A DNA stretch of 64,000 nucleotides from NCBI GenBank assembly GCA_037976565.1, contig CP137666.1, positions 9,356,592-9,420,591 on the forward strand, read 5' to 3'. The notes below the pieces were generated by a model. That model was not told where the DNA came from, ran no database searches, and saw only the letters and a list, made by a program, of their open reading frames with translations. A program made the position numbers and the translations under genes. Shown in pieces: positions 49,293 through 63,351 of the stretch (the first letter of the stretch is position 1; the number at the start of each line of letters is the position of its first letter). This DNA is from Mesocentrotus franciscanus. Its lineage: Eukaryota > Echinodermata > Echinoidea > Camarodonta > Strongylocentrotidae.

Positions 49293-50139
49293 CCGTGGGT
49301 TCACTGCATCACGCACAAATCTTTCGCCTTTTACTAAAGATTTCCGTGCAGAGGACCGCTATGATCGGTATATAACAATTTATTATTGCCTCGTTTTCGG
49401 ATGAGGCTCATAAACATGAAAAGAAAGCAAACAAATATTTCATTACGATTTTGTACACAAATTATTACTGAGTAATTAATGCTTTGAAGCAATTTCGACC
49501 CCACCCACTCCCCCCCCCCCAAAAAAAGGTACCATCAACTACTGTATAATGTTTGCAAAGTTAGCAGTTTAAATCTCAAATCTTTCGTATTATATCTTGC
49601 GGGCGTATTTCACTTCAGAATAGTTCAAAGCCTTGTCTGAAGTTTATCTCAGCTGGCAACAGCACATGCCGACTGGGATATCATCCTTCAGATTTCGTAT
49701 CCTCGTCTATGGTCAGTCGATCGGCGTCTGTGCAACTTTTAGACCGGTTTACTAACATATTCAAATTTATGAAAGTCTCTTGCCTGTAGAACCTTTATAT
49801 AGTGACGAGTTATTGTATTAACCTATTACTAATGAATGAACTTCAATACTTGGAATTCAGTCTGCATACACTACTTGTTACTATGTCGGGCAAGCCTAGG
49901 ACAAGCTTTCAGATTTTCAAGGACAACCTTTCAAGAAGAAAAAATATGCGTAAAATTTTAAGATTTTAGTTAACCGGTCTTTTAATGATTAGGACGTAGG
50001 CCAGGTGTTCTCTAGTATCATTCAAATATTTGTAATTAGAATAAGAATGTCACGTTCTACGGGGTAAGTAGAGTTACTAACCATTGACTTACTAAAACTC
50101 TTTTATCTACATATTGATAACTCGATCTTTATTCATTAT
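49293..50139 (+). repeat. L module 17
   Basis: Carries the GTAGGCCAGGTG variant and an expanded C tract at 49510-49520. Confidence 0.92.
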
Positions 50140-51322
50140 CCGTGGGTTCACTGCATCACGCACAAATCTTTCGCCTTTTACTAAAGATTTCCGTGCAGAG
50201 GACCGCTATGATCGGTATATAACAATTTATTATTGCCTCGTCTTCGGATGAGGCTCATTAATCATGAAAAGTAAGATATCACAATAGTTTATTTAAAACA
50301 ACCAATACTCCTTGGTTTCGAATAATATATGATTATTTCCTTTCGATCAACTAAACTGTTTTATTTCACGTTTTAATTATCCGTTTTTATTCATAAATTG
50401 TTGCGACGAAAAGAAGTCCTCTTTACACTCTTATAGCGCTCTTTGATTGTTTGTTCTTTCTTCCGATAGTTTTGAAAACCTATAGGGACCTTTAAACTAT
50501 TTGTAAACAAAATCTGTTTTGTTAACAATTAAATTTGTTTGATTATTAATGATTATTGCACGTGGTAATATATAAGGTTAGTAAACTTTCTTTGCATGTT
50601 TGTTGGCCTCATCCGAAGACGAGGCATAAATAAATTGGTAAATTCCGATCATAGCGGTCCTCTGCACGGAAATCTTTAGTAAAGGCGAAAGATTTGTGCG
50701 TGATGCAGTGAACCCACGGATACTGAACAATGATCGGGATATCTAGATGTAGATATAAGGAGAGTAGCAAGTTAATAGTTAGTAAAGCTATTTTACGTTG
50801 GGCCCACGATCTTCCATTCTAATCAAAATATTTAAATGACCATAAAGAGGTATTCGTGTTAATGAATCAATGAAAAGGTGCTTAATTACGAATTAAAGAT
50901 AAAAACATAATAAAGTAATCGCCTCTTCGACCACTGTATTTAATATGTCTATTTTTATGCTTTTTTGTTTACAAACAAATTCAAGATCTTTCCCCCAAAA
51001 GGGTAATTAATAATGCATGAAATTACATGTATACCTTTGCTGACGAAATTTATATTAGACAATTTTAGAGGCTTGTCGTAAGTTCGTCTCACATGGCAAC
51101 TTGTATTAATCCTGTAGATCTCGAGTGTATGTCTATGCTCATTGTGCTCGGCGCCTGCGCACTGATAGATGATTGTGTCATACTCGCTATTGTTATTTAA
51201 ATATTTGTAATTATATAGAATGAGATTGCTTTATATGAACTCAAGGTGAAATAGATCCACTAACCATTGACTTACTGAACTACTTACACCTACATTTTGA
51301 TAACTCGATCTGCATTCTTTAT
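50140..51322 (+). repeat. S module 21
   Basis: First S of the S-S-L region; TTTTTATTCATAAATTG and CTCTTATAGCGCTC variants. Confidence 0.92.
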
Positions 51323-52521
51323 CCGTGGGTTCACTGCATCACGCACAAATCTTTCGCCTTTTACTAAAGATTTCCGTGCAGAGGACCGCTATGATCGGTA
51401 TATAACAATTTATTGTTGCCTCGTCTTCGGATGAGGCTCATTAATCATGAAAAGTAAAATATCACCATAGTTTATTTAAAACAACCAATACTCCTTGGTT
51501 TCGAATAATATATGATTATTTCCTTTCGATCAACTAAACTGTTTTATTTCACGTTTTAATTATCCGTTTTTATTCATAAATTGTTGCGACGAAAAGAAGT
51601 CCTCTTTACACTCTTATAGCGCTCTTTGATTGTTTGTTCTTTCTTCCGATAGTTTTGAAAACCTATAGGGACCTTTAAACTATTTGTAAACAAAATCTGT
51701 TTTGTTAACAATTAAATTTGTTTGATTATTAATGATTATTGCACGTGGTAATATATAAGGTTAGTAAACTTTCTTTGCATGTTTGTTGGCCTCATCCGAA
51801 GACGAGGCATAAATAATAAATAAATAAATAAATTGGTGAATTCCGATCATAGCGGTCCTCTGCACGGAAATCTTTAGTAAAAGGCGAAAGATTTGTGCGT
51901 GATGCAGTGAACCCACGGATACTGAACAATGATCGGGATATCTAGATGTAGATATAAGGAGAGTAGCAAGTTAATAGTTAGTAAAGCTATTTTACGTTGG
52001 GCCCACGATCTTCCATTCTAATCAAAATATTTAAATGACCATAAAGAGGTATTCGTGTTAATGAATCAATGAAAAGGTGCTTAATTACGAATTAAAGATA
52101 AAAACATAATAAAGTAATCGCCTCTTCGACCACTGTATTTAATATGTCTATTTTTATGCTTTTTTGTTTACAAACAAATTCAAGATCTTTCCCCCAAAAG
52201 GGTAATTAATAATGCATGAAATTACATGTATACCTTTGCTGACGAAATTTATATTAGACAATTTTAGAGGCTTGTCGTAAGTTCGTCTCACATGGCAACT
52301 TGTATTAATCCTGTAGATCTCGAGTGTATGTCTATGCTCATTGTGCTCGGCGCCTGCGCACTGATAGATGATTGTGTCATACTCACTATTGTTATTTAAA
52401 TATTTGTAATTATATAGAATAAGATTGCTATATATGAACTCAAGGTGAAATAGATCCACTAACCATTGACTTACTAAACTACTTACACCTACATTTTGAT
52501 AACTCGATCTGCATTCTTTAT
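51323..52521 (+). repeat. S module 22, TAAA-expanded
   Basis: 1,199 bp, the longest S, because of an ATAAATAATAAATAAATAAA run at 51811-51832 just after the inverted-head hairpin. Confidence 0.92.
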
Positions 52522-53367
52522 CCGTGGGTTCACTGCATCACGCACAAATCTTTCGCCTTTTACTAAAGATTTCCGTGCAGAGGACCGCTATGATCGGTAT
52601 ATAACAATTTATTATTGCCTCGTTTTCGGATGAGGCTCATAAACATGAAAAGAAAGCAAACCAATATTTCATTACGATTTTGTACACAAATTATTACTGA
52701 GTAATTAATGCGTTGAAGCAATTTTACCCCACCCCCTAGCTCCCCCCGAAAAGGTACCATCAACTACTGTCTAACGTTTGCAAAGTTAGCAGTTTAAATC
52801 TCAAATCTTTCGTATTAATATATCTTGCGGGCGTATTTCACTTCAGAATAGTTCAAAGCCTTGTCTGAAGTTTATCTCAGCTGGCAACAGCACATGCCGA
52901 CTGGGATATCATCCTTCAGATTTCGTATCCTCGTCTATGGTCAGTCGATCGGCGTCTGTGCAACTTTTAGACCGGTTTACTAACATATTCAAATTTATGA
53001 AAGTCTCTTGCCTGTAGAACCTTTATATAGTGACGAGTTATTGTATTAACCTATTACTAATGAATGAACTTCAATACTTGGAATTCAGTCTGCATACACT
53101 ACTTGTTACTATGTCGGGCAAGCCTAGGACAAGCTTTCAGATTTTCAAGGACAACCTTTCAAGAAGAAAAAATATGCGTAAAATTTTAAGATTTTAGTTA
53201 ACCGGTCTTTTAATGATTAGGACGTAGGCCAGGTGTTCTCTAGTATCATTCAAATATTTGTAATTAGAATAAGAATGTCACGTTCTACGGGGTAAGTAGA
53301 GTTACTAACCATTGACTTACTAAAACTCTTTTATCTACATATTGATAACTCGATCTTTATTCATTAT
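52522..53367 (+). repeat. L module 18
   Basis: Defines a subtype with AAAGCAAACCAATATTTC, AATGCGTTGAAGCAATTTTA and CCCCTAGCTCCCCCCGAAAA. Confidence 0.92.
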
Positions 53368-54557
53368 CCGTGGGTTCACTGCATCACGCACAAATCTTTC
53401 GCCTTTTACTAAAGATTTCCGTGCAGAGGACCGCTATGATCGGTATATAACAATTTATTATTGCCTCGTCTTCGGATGAGGCTCATTAATCATGAAAAGT
53501 AAGATATCACAATAGTTTATTTAAAACAACCAATACTCCTTGGTTTCGAATAATATATGATTATTTCCTTTCGATCAACTAAACTGTTTTATTTCACGTT
53601 TTAATTATCCGTTTTTATTCATAAATTGTTGCGACGAAAAGAAGTCCTCTTTACACTCTTATAGCGCTCTTTGATTGTTTGTTCTTTCTTCCGATAGTTT
53701 TGAAAACCTATAGGGACCTTTAAACTATTTGTAAACAAAATCTGTTTTGTTAACAATTAAATTTGTTTGATTATTAATGATTATTGCACGTGGTAATATA
53801 TAAGGTTAGTAAACTTTCTTTGCATGTTTGTTGGCCTCATCCGAAGACGAGGCATAAATAAATAAATAAATTGGTAAATTCCGATCATAGCGGTCCTCTG
53901 CACGGAAATCTTTAGTAAAAGGCGAAAGATTTGTGCGTGATGCAGTGAACCCACGGATACTGAACAATGATCGGGATATCTAGATGTAGATATAAGGAGA
54001 GTAGCAAGTTAATAGTTAGTAAAGCTATTTTACGTTGGGCCCACGATCTTCCATTCTAATCAAAATATTTAAATGACCATAAAGAGGTATTCGTGTTAAT
54101 GAATCAATGAAAAGGTGCTTAATTACGAATTAAAGATAAAAACATAATAAAGTAATCGCCTCTTCGACCACTGTATTTAATATGTCTATTTTTATGCTTT
54201 TTTGTTTACAAACAAATTCAAGATCTTTCCCAAAAGGGTAATTAATAATGCATGAAATTACATGTATACCTTTGCTGACGAAATTTATATTAGACAATTT
54301 TAGAGGCTTGTCGTAAGTTCGTCTCACATGGCAACTTGTATTAATCCTGTAGATCTCGAGTGTATGTCTATGCTCATTGTGCTCGGCGCCTGCGCACTGA
54401 TAGATGATTGTGTCATACTCGCTATTGTTATTTAAATATTTGTAATTATATAGAATGAGATTGCTTTATATGAACTCAAGGTGAAATAGATCCACTAACC
54501 ATTGACTTACTAAACTACTTACACCTACATTTTGATAACTCGATCTGCATTCTTTAT
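53368..54557 (+). repeat. S module 23, TAAA-expanded
   Basis: Small expansion of ATAAATAAATAAATAAATTG after the inverted-head hairpin. Confidence 0.92.
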
Positions 54558-55739
54558 CCGTGGGTTCACTGCATCACGCACAAATCTTTCGCCTTTTACT
54601 AAAGATTTCCGTGCAGAGGACCGCTATGATCGGTATATAACAATTTATTATTGCCTCGTCTTCGGATGAGGCTCATTAATCATGAAAAGTAAAATATCAC
54701 CATAGTTTATTTAAAACAACCAATACTCCTTGGTTTCGAATAATATATGATTATTTCCTTTCGATCAACTAAACTGTTTTATTTCACGTTTTAATTATCC
54801 GTTTTTATTAATAAATTGTTGCGACGAAAAGAAGTCCTCTTTACACTCCTATAGCGCTCTTTGATTGTTTGTTCTTTCTTCCGATAGTTTTGAAAACCTA
54901 TAGGGACCTTTAAACTATTTTTAAAAAAATCTGTTTTGTTAACAATCAAATTTGTTTGATTATTAATGATTATTGCACGTGGTAATATATAAGGTTAGTA
55001 AACTTTCTTTGCATGTTTGTTGGCCTCATCCGAAGACGAGGCATAAATAAATTGGTAAATTCCGATCATAGCGGTCCTCTGCACGGAAATCTTTAGTAAA
55101 GGCGAAAGATTTGTGCGTGATGCAGTGAACCCACGGATACTGAACAATGATCGGGATATCTAGATGTAGATATAAGGAGAGTAGCAAGTTAATAGTTAGT
55201 AAAGCTATTTTACGTTGGGCCCACGATCTTCCATTCTAATCAAAATATTTAAATGACCATAAAGAGGTATTCGTGTTAATGAATCAATGAAAAGGTGCTT
55301 AATTACGAATTAAAGATAAAAACATAATAAAGTAATCGCCTCTTCGACCACTGTATTTAATATGTCTATTTTTATGCTTTTTTGTTTACAAACAAATTCA
55401 AGATCTTTCCCCCAAAAGGGTAATTAATAATGCATGAAATTACATGTATACCTTTGCTGACGAAATTTATATTAGACAATTTTAGAGGCTTGTCGTAAGT
55501 TCGTCTCACATGGCAACTTGTATTAATCCTGTAGATCTCGAGTGTATGTCTATGCTCATTGTGCTCGGCGCCTGCGCACTGATAGATGATTGTGTCATAC
55601 TCGCTATTGTTATTTAAATATTTGTAATTATATAGAATGAGATTGCTTTATATGAACTCAAGGTGAAATAGATCCACTAACCATTGACTTACTACACTAC
55701 TTACACCTACATTTTGATAACTCGATCTTTATTCATTAT
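54558..55739 (+). repeat. S module 24, with L-type end
   Basis: Ends GATAACTCGATCTTTATTCA, the L ending, instead of the S ending CTGCATTC. The spacer hairpin is degraded to TTTTTAAAAAAATCTG. Confidence 0.9.
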
Positions 55740-56923
55740 CCGTGGGTTCACTGCATCACGCACAAATCTTTCGCCTTTTACTAAAGATTTCCGTGCAGAG
55801 GACCGCTATGATCGGTATATAACAATTTATTGTTGCCTCGTCTTCGGATGAGGCTCATTAATCATGAAAAGTAAAATATCACCATAGTTTATTTAAAACA
55901 ACCAATACTCCTTGGTTTCGAATAATATATGATTATTTCCTTTCGATCAACTAAACTGTTTTATTTCACGTTTTAATTATCCGTTTTTATTAATAAATTG
56001 TTGCGACGAAAAGAAGTCCTCTTTACACTCCTATAGCGCTCTTTGATTGTTTGTTCTTTCTTCCGATAGTTTTGAAAACCTATAGGGACCTTTAAACTAT
56101 TTTAAAAAAAAATCTGTTTTGTTAACAATCAAATTTGTTTGATTATTAATGATTATTGCACGTGGTAATATATAAGGTTAGTAAACTTTCTTTGCATGTT
56201 TGTTGGCCTCATCCGAAGACGAGGCATAAATAAATTGGTAAATTCCGATCATAGCGGTCCTCTGCACGGAAATCTTTAGTAAAAGGCGAAAGATTTGTGC
56301 GTGATGCAGTGAACCCACGGATACTGAACAATGATCGGGATATCTAGATGTAGATATAAGGAGAGTAGCAAGTTAATAGTTAGTAAAGCTATTTTACGTT
56401 GGGCCCACGATCTTCCATTCTAATCAAAATATTTAAATGACCATAAAGAGGTATTCGTGTTAATGAATCAATGAAAAGGTGCTTAATTACGAATTAAAGA
56501 TAAAAACATAATAAAGTAATCGCCTCTTCGACCACTGTATTTAATATGTCTATTTTTATGCTTTTTTGTTTACAAACAAATTCAAGATCTTTCCCCCAAA
56601 AGGGTAATTAATAATGCATGAAATTACATGTATACCTTTGCTGACGAAATTTATATTAGACAATTTTAGAGGCTTGTCGTAAGTTCGTCTCACATGGCAA
56701 CTTGTATTAATCCTGTAGATCTCGAGTGTATGTCTATGCTCATTGTGCTCGGCGCCTGCGCACTGATAGATGATTGTGTCATACTCACTATTGTTATTTA
56801 AATATTTGTAATTATATAGAATAAGATTGCTATATATGAACTCAAGGTGAAATAGATCCACTAACCATTGACTTACTAAACTACTTACACCTACATTTTG
56901 ATAACTCGATCTGCATTCTTTAT
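55740..56923 (+). repeat. S module 25
   Basis: Third consecutive S. The head has TTTATTGTTGCCTCG, shared with the S modules at 51323 and 62169. Confidence 0.92.
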
Positions 56924-57770
56924 CCGTGGGTTCACTGCATCACGCACAAATCTTTCGCCTTTTACTAAAGATTTCCGTGCAGAGGACCGCTATGATCGGT
57001 ATATAACAATTTATTATTGCCTCGTTTTCGGATGAGGCTCATAAACATGAAAAGAAAGCAAACCAATATTTCATTACGATTTTGTACACAAATTATTACT
57101 GAGTAATTAATGCGTTGAAGCAATTTTTACCCCACCCCCTAGCTCCCCCCGAAAAGGTACCATCAACTACTGTCTAACGTTTGCAAAGTTAGCAGTTTAA
57201 ATCTCAAATCTTTCGTATTAATATATCTTGCGGGCGTATTTCACTTCAGAATAGTTCAAAGCCTTGTCTGAAGTTTATCTCAGCTGGCAACAGCACATGC
57301 CGACTGGGATTTCATCCTTCAAATTTTGTAGCTTCGTCTATGGTCAGTCGATCGGCGTCTGTGCAAATTTTAGACCGGTTTACTAACATATTCAAATTTA
57401 TGAAAGTCTCTTGCCTGTAGAACCTTTATATAGTGACGAGTTATTGTATTAACCTATTACTAATGAATGAACTTCAATACTTGGAATTCAGTCTGCATAC
57501 ACTACTTGTTACTATGTCGGGCAAGCCTAGGACAAGCTTTCAGATTTTCAAGGACAACCTTTCAAGAAGAAAAAATATGCGTAAAATTTTAAGATTTTAG
57601 TTAACCGGTCTTTTAATGATTAGGACGTAGGCCAGGTGTTCTCTAGTATCATTCAAATATTTGTAATTAGAATAAGAATGTCACGTTCTACGGGGTAAGT
57701 AGAGTTACTAACCATTGACTTACTAAAACTCTTTTATCTACATATTGATAACTCGATCTTTATTCATTAT
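56924..57770 (+). repeat. L module 19
   Basis: CCCTAGCTCCCCCCG subtype in its first half, but TTTCATCCTTCAAATTTTG in the second, as in MITE-bearing L modules; a mosaic. Confidence 0.92.
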
Positions 57771-58954
57771 CCGTGGGTTCACTGCATCACGCACAAATCT
57801 TTCGCCTTTTACTAAAGATTTCCGTGCAGAGGACCGCTATGATCGGTATATAACAATTTATTATTGCCTCGTCTTCGGATGAGGCTCATTAATCATGAAA
57901 AGTAAGATATCACAATAGTTTATTTAAAACAACCAATACTCCTTGGTTTCGAATAATATATGATTATTTCCTTTCGATCAACTAAACTGTTTTATTTCAC
58001 GTTTTAATTATCCGTTTTTATTCATAAATTGTTGCGACGAAAAGAAGTCCTCTTTACACTCTTATAGCGCTCTTTGATTGTTTGTTCTTTCTTCCGATAG
58101 TTTTGAAAACCTATAGGGACCTTTAAACTATTTGTAAACAAAATCTGTTTTGTTAACAATTAAATTTGTTTGATTATTAATGATTATTGCACGTGGTAAT
58201 ATATAAGGTTAGTAAACTTTCTTTGCATGTTTGTTGGCCTCATCCGAAGACGAGGCATAAATAAATTAATAAATTCCGATCATAGCGGTCCTCTGCACGG
58301 AAATCTTTAGTAAAAGGCGAAAGATTTGTGCGTGATGCAGTGAACCCACGGATACTGAACAATGATCGGGATATCTAGATGTAGATATAAGGAGAGTAGC
58401 AAGTTAATAGTTAGTAAAGCTATTTTACGTTGGGCCCACGATCTTCCATTCTAATCAAAATATTTAAATGACCATAAAGAGGTATTCGTGTTAATGAATC
58501 AATGAAAAGGTGCTTAATTACGAATTAAAGATAAAAACATAATAAAGTAATCGCCTCTTCGACCACTGTATTTAATATGTCTATTTTTATGCTTTTTTGT
58601 TTACAAACAAATTCAAGATCTTTCCCCCAAAAGGGTAATTAATAATGCATGAAATTACATGTATACCTTTGCTGACGAAATTTATATTAGACAATTTTAG
58701 AGGCTTGTCGTAAGTTCGTCTCACATGGCAACTTGTATTAATCCTGTAGATCTCGAGTGTATGTCTATGCTCATTGTGCTCGGCGCCTGCGCACTGATAG
58801 ATGATTGTGTCATACTCGCTATTGTTATTTAAATATTTGTAATTATATAGAATGAGATTGCTTTATATGAACTCAAGGTGAAATAGATCCACTAACCATT
58901 GACTTACTAAACTACTTACACCTACATTTTGATAACTCGATCTGCATTCTTTAT
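57771..58954 (+). repeat. S module 26
   Basis: Has ATAAATTAATAAATTCC after the inverted-head hairpin and the stop-containing TTTATATGAACTC variant. Confidence 0.92.
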
Positions 58955-60149
58955 CCGTGGGTTCACTGCATCACGCACAAATCTTTCGCCTTTTACTAAA
59001 GATTTCCGTGCAGAGGACCGCTATGATCGGTATATAACAATTTATTATTGCCTCGTCTTCGGATGAGGCTCATTAATCATGAAAAGTAAAATATCACAAT
59101 AGTTTATTTAAAACAACCAATACTCCTTGGTTTCGAATAATATATGATTATTTCCTTTCGATCAACTAAACTGTTTTATTTCACGTTTTAATTATCCGTT
59201 TTTATTCATAAATTGTTGCGACGAAAAGAAGTCCTCTTTACACTCTTATAGCGCTCTTTGATTGTTTGTTCTTTCTTCCGATAGTTTTGAAAACCTATAG
59301 GGACCTTTAAACTATTTGTAAACAAAATCTGTTTTGTTAACAATCAAATTTGTTTGATTATTAATGATTATTGCACGTGGTAATATATAAGGTTAGTAAA
59401 CTTTCTTTGCATGTTTGTTGGCCTCATCCGAAGACGAGGCATAAATAAATAAATAAATAAATTGTGAATTCCGATCATAGCGGTCCTCTGCACGGAAATC
59501 TTTAGTAAAAGGCGAAAGATTTGTGCGTGATGCAGTGAACCCACGGATACTGAACAATGATCGGGATATCTAGATGTAGATATAAGGAGAGTAGCAAGTT
59601 AATAGTTAGTAAAGCTATTTTACGTTGGGCCCACGATCTTCCATTCTAATCAAAATATTTAAATGACCATAAAGAGGTATTCGTGTTAATGAATCAATGA
59701 AAAGGTGCTTAATTATGAATTAAAGATAAAAACATAATAAAGTAATCGCCTCTTCGACCACTGTATTTAATATGTCTATTTTTATGCTTTTTTGTTTACA
59801 AACAAATTCAAGATCTTTCCCCCAAAAGGGTAATTAATAATGCATGAAATTACATGTATACCTTTGCTGACGAAATTTATATTAGACAATTTTAGAGGCT
59901 TGTCGTAAGTTCGTCTCACATGGCAACTTGTATTAATCCTGTAGATCTCGAGTGTATGTCTATGCTCATTGTGCTCGGCGCCTGCGCACTGATAGATGAT
60001 TGTGTCATACTCTCTATTGTTATTTAAATATTTGTAATTATATAGAATAAGATTGCTATATATGAACTCAAGGTGAAATAGATCCACTAACCATTGACTT
60101 ACTAAACTACTTACACCTACATTTTGATAACTCGATCTGCATTCTTTAT
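58955..60149 (+). repeat. S module 27, TAAA-expanded
   Basis: Run of about five TAAA units at 59441-59462. Confidence 0.92.
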
Positions 60150-60985
60150 CCGTGGGTTCACTGCATCACGCACAAATCTTTCGCCTTTTACTAAAGATTT
60201 CCGTGCAGAGGACCGCTATGATCGGTATATAACAATTTATTATTGCCTCGTTTTCGGATGAGGCTCATAAACATGAAAAGAAAGCAAACAAATATTTCAT
60301 TACGATTTTGTACACAAATTATTACTGAGTAATTAATGCTTTGAAGCAATTTTTACCCCACCCCACTCCCCGAAAAGGTACCATCAACTACTGTCTAACG
60401 TTTGCAAAGTTAGCAGTTTAAATCTCAAATCTTTCGTATTTATATCTTGCGGGCGTATTTCACTTCAGAATAGTTCAAAGCCTTGTCTGAAGTTTATCTC
60501 AGCTGGCAACAGCACATGCCGACTGGGATTTCATCCTTCAAATTTTGTAGCTTCGTCTATGGTCAGTCGATCGGCGTCTGTGCAAATTTTAGACCGGTTT
60601 ACTAACATATTCAAATTTATGAAAGTCTCTTGCCTGTAGAACCTTTAGTGACGAGTTATTGTATTAACCTGTTACTAATGAATGAACTTCAATACTTGGA
60701 ATTCAGTCTGCATACACTACTTGTTACTATGTCGGGCAAGCCTAGGACAAGCTTTCAGATTTTCAAGGACAACCTTTCAAGAAGAAAAAATATGCGTAAA
60801 ATTTTAAGATTTTAGTTAACCGGTCTTTTAATGATTAGGACGTAGGCCAGGTGTTCTCTAGTATCATTCAAATATTTGTAATTAGAATAAGAATGTCACG
60901 TTCTACGGGGTAAGTAGAGTTACTAACCATTGACTTACTAAAACTCTTTTATCTACATATTGATAACTCGATCTTTATTCATTAT
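60150..60985 (+). repeat. L module 20, mosaic
   Basis: At about 60637-60680 it carries CCTTTAGTGACGAG and CCTGTTACTAATG, signatures of the first three L modules 47-50 kb away, inside an otherwise late-block L. Confidence 0.92.
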
Positions 60986-62168
60986 CCGTGGGTTCACTGC
61001 ATCACGCACAAATCTTTCGCCTTTACTAAAGATTTCCGTGCAGAGGACCGCTATGATCGGTATATAACAATTTATTATTGCCTCGTCTTCGGATGAGGCT
61101 CATTAATCATGAAAAGTAAGATATCACAATAGTTTATTTAAAACAACCAATACTCCTTGGTTTCGAATAATATATGATTATTTCCTTTCGATCAACTAAA
61201 CTGTTTTATTTCACGTTTTAATTATCCGTTTTTATTCATAAATTGTTGCGACGAAAAGAAGTCCTCTTTACACTCTTATAGCGCTCTTTGATTGTTTGTT
61301 CTTTCTTCCGATAGTTTTGAAAACCTATAGGGACCTTTAAACTATTTGTAAACAAAATCTGTTTTGTTAACAATTAAATTTGTTTGATTATTAATGATTA
61401 TTGCACGTGGTAATATATAAGGTTAGTAAACTTTCTTTGCATGTTTGTTGGCCTCATCCGAAGACGAGGCATAAATAAATTGGTAAATTCCGATCATAGC
61501 GGTCCTCTGCACGGAAATCTTTAGTAAAAGGCGAAAGATTTGTGCGTGATGCAGTGAACCCACGGATACTGAACAATGATCGGGATATCTAGATGTAGAT
61601 ATAAGGAGAGTAGCAAGTTAATAGTTAGTAAAGCTATTTTACGTTGGGCCCACGATCTTCCATTCTAATCAAAATATTTAAATGACCATAAAGAGGTATT
61701 CGTGTTAATGAATCAATGAAAAGGTGCTTAATTACGAATTAAAGATAAAAACATAATAAAGTAATCGCCTCTTCGACCACTGTATTTAATATGTCTATTT
61801 TTATGCTTTTTTGTTTACAAACAAATTCAAGATCTTTCCCCCAAAAGGGTAATTAATAATGCATGAAATTACATGTATACCTTTGCTGACGAAATTTATA
61901 TTAGACAATTTTAGAGGCTTGTCGTAAGTTCGTCTCACATGGCAACTTGTATTAATCCTGTAGATCTCGAGTGTATGTCTATGCTCATTGTGCTCGGCGC
62001 CTGCGCACTGATAGATGATTGTGTCATACTCGCTATTGTTATTTAAATATTTGTAATTATATAGAATGAGATTGCTTTATATGAACTCAAGGTGAAATAG
62101 ATCCACTAACCATTGACTTACTAAACTACTTACACCTACATTTTGATAACTCGATCTTTATTCTTTAT
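60986..62168 (+). repeat. S module 28, hybrid end
   Basis: Ends CGATCTTTATTCTTTATCC, a mixture of the L ending (CTTTATTC) and the S ending (TTCTTTATCC). Confidence 0.91.
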
Positions 62169-63351
62169 CCGTGGGTTCACTGCATCACGCACAAATCTTT
62201 CGCCTTTTACTAAAGATTTCCGTGCAGAGGACCGCTATGATCGGTATATAACAATTTATTGTTGCCTCGTCTTCGGATGAGGCTCATTAATCATGAAAAG
62301 TAAAATATCACCATAGTTTATTTAAAACAACCAATACTCCTTGGTTTCGAATAATATATGATTATTTCCTTTCGATCAACTAAACTGTTTTATTTCACGT
62401 TTTAATTATCCGTTTTTATTAATAAATTGTTGCGACGAAAAGAAGTCCTCTTTACACTCCTATAGCGCTCTTTGATTGTTTGTTCTTTCTTCCGATAGTT
62501 TTGAAAACCTATAGGGACCTTTAAACTATTTTTAAAAAAATCTGTTTTGTTAACAATCAAATTTGTTTGATTATTAATGATTATTGCACGTGGTAATATA
62601 TAAGGTTAGTAAACTTTCTTTGCATGTTTGTTGGCCTCATCCGAAGACGAGGCATAAATAAATTGGTAAATTCCGATCATAGCGGTCCTCTGCACGGAAA
62701 TCTTTAGTAAAAGGCGAAAGATTTGTGCGTGATGCAGTGAACCCACGGATACTGAACAATGATCGGGATATCTAGATGTAGATATAAGGAGAGTAGCAAG
62801 TTAATAGTTAGTAAAGCTATTTTACGTTGGGCCCACGATCTTCCATTCTAATCAAAATATTTAAATGACCATAAAGAGGTATTCGTGTTAATGAATCAAT
62901 GAAAAGGTGCTTAATTACGAATTAAAGATAAAAACATAATAAAGTAATCGCCTCTTCGACCACTGTATTTAATATGTCTATTTTTATGCTTTTTTGTTTA
63001 CAAACAAATTCAAGATCTTTCCCCCAAAAGGGTAATTAATAATGCATGAAATTACATGTATACCTTTGCTGACGAAATTTATATTAGACAATTTTAGAGG
63101 CTTGTCGTAAGTTCGTCTCACATGGCAACTTGTATTAATCCTGTAGATCTCGAGTGTATGTCTATGCTCATTGTGCTCGGCGCCTGCGCACTGATAGATG
63201 ATTGTGTCATACTCACTATTGTTATTTAAATATTTGTAATTATATAGAATAAGATTGCTATATATGAACTCAAGGTGAAATAGATCCACTAACCATTGAC
63301 TTACTAAACTACTTACACCTACATTTTGATAACTCGATCTGCATTCTTTAT
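62169..63351 (+). repeat. S module 29
   Basis: TTTATTGTTGCCTCG head variant and degraded first spacer hairpin (TTTTTAAAAAAATCTG), like the S at 54558. Confidence 0.92.

Noticed and set aside
11086..52763. Minus-strand frames in L modules (FKLLLCKRYTVVDGTFF or MMVPF starts, ending DHSGPLHGNL)
   Set aside because: The start region crosses the variable C/A tract, so the frame changes from copy to copy, and the end lies in the head, whose conservation is at DNA level in both orientations.
8659..63289. About twenty minus-strand reading frames of ~100 codons beginning MDLFHLEFIYSNLIL, one per S module
   Set aside because: They are repeats of one stretch of S. Many copies are broken: AGCAATATAAAG gives a stop at about codon 10 in the copies near 39150, 51230, 54460, 55650, 58860 and 62070; TGA occurs in S module 3; C-run indels change the C-terminus. 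There is no family similarity. Similarity among copies is explained by recent duplication.
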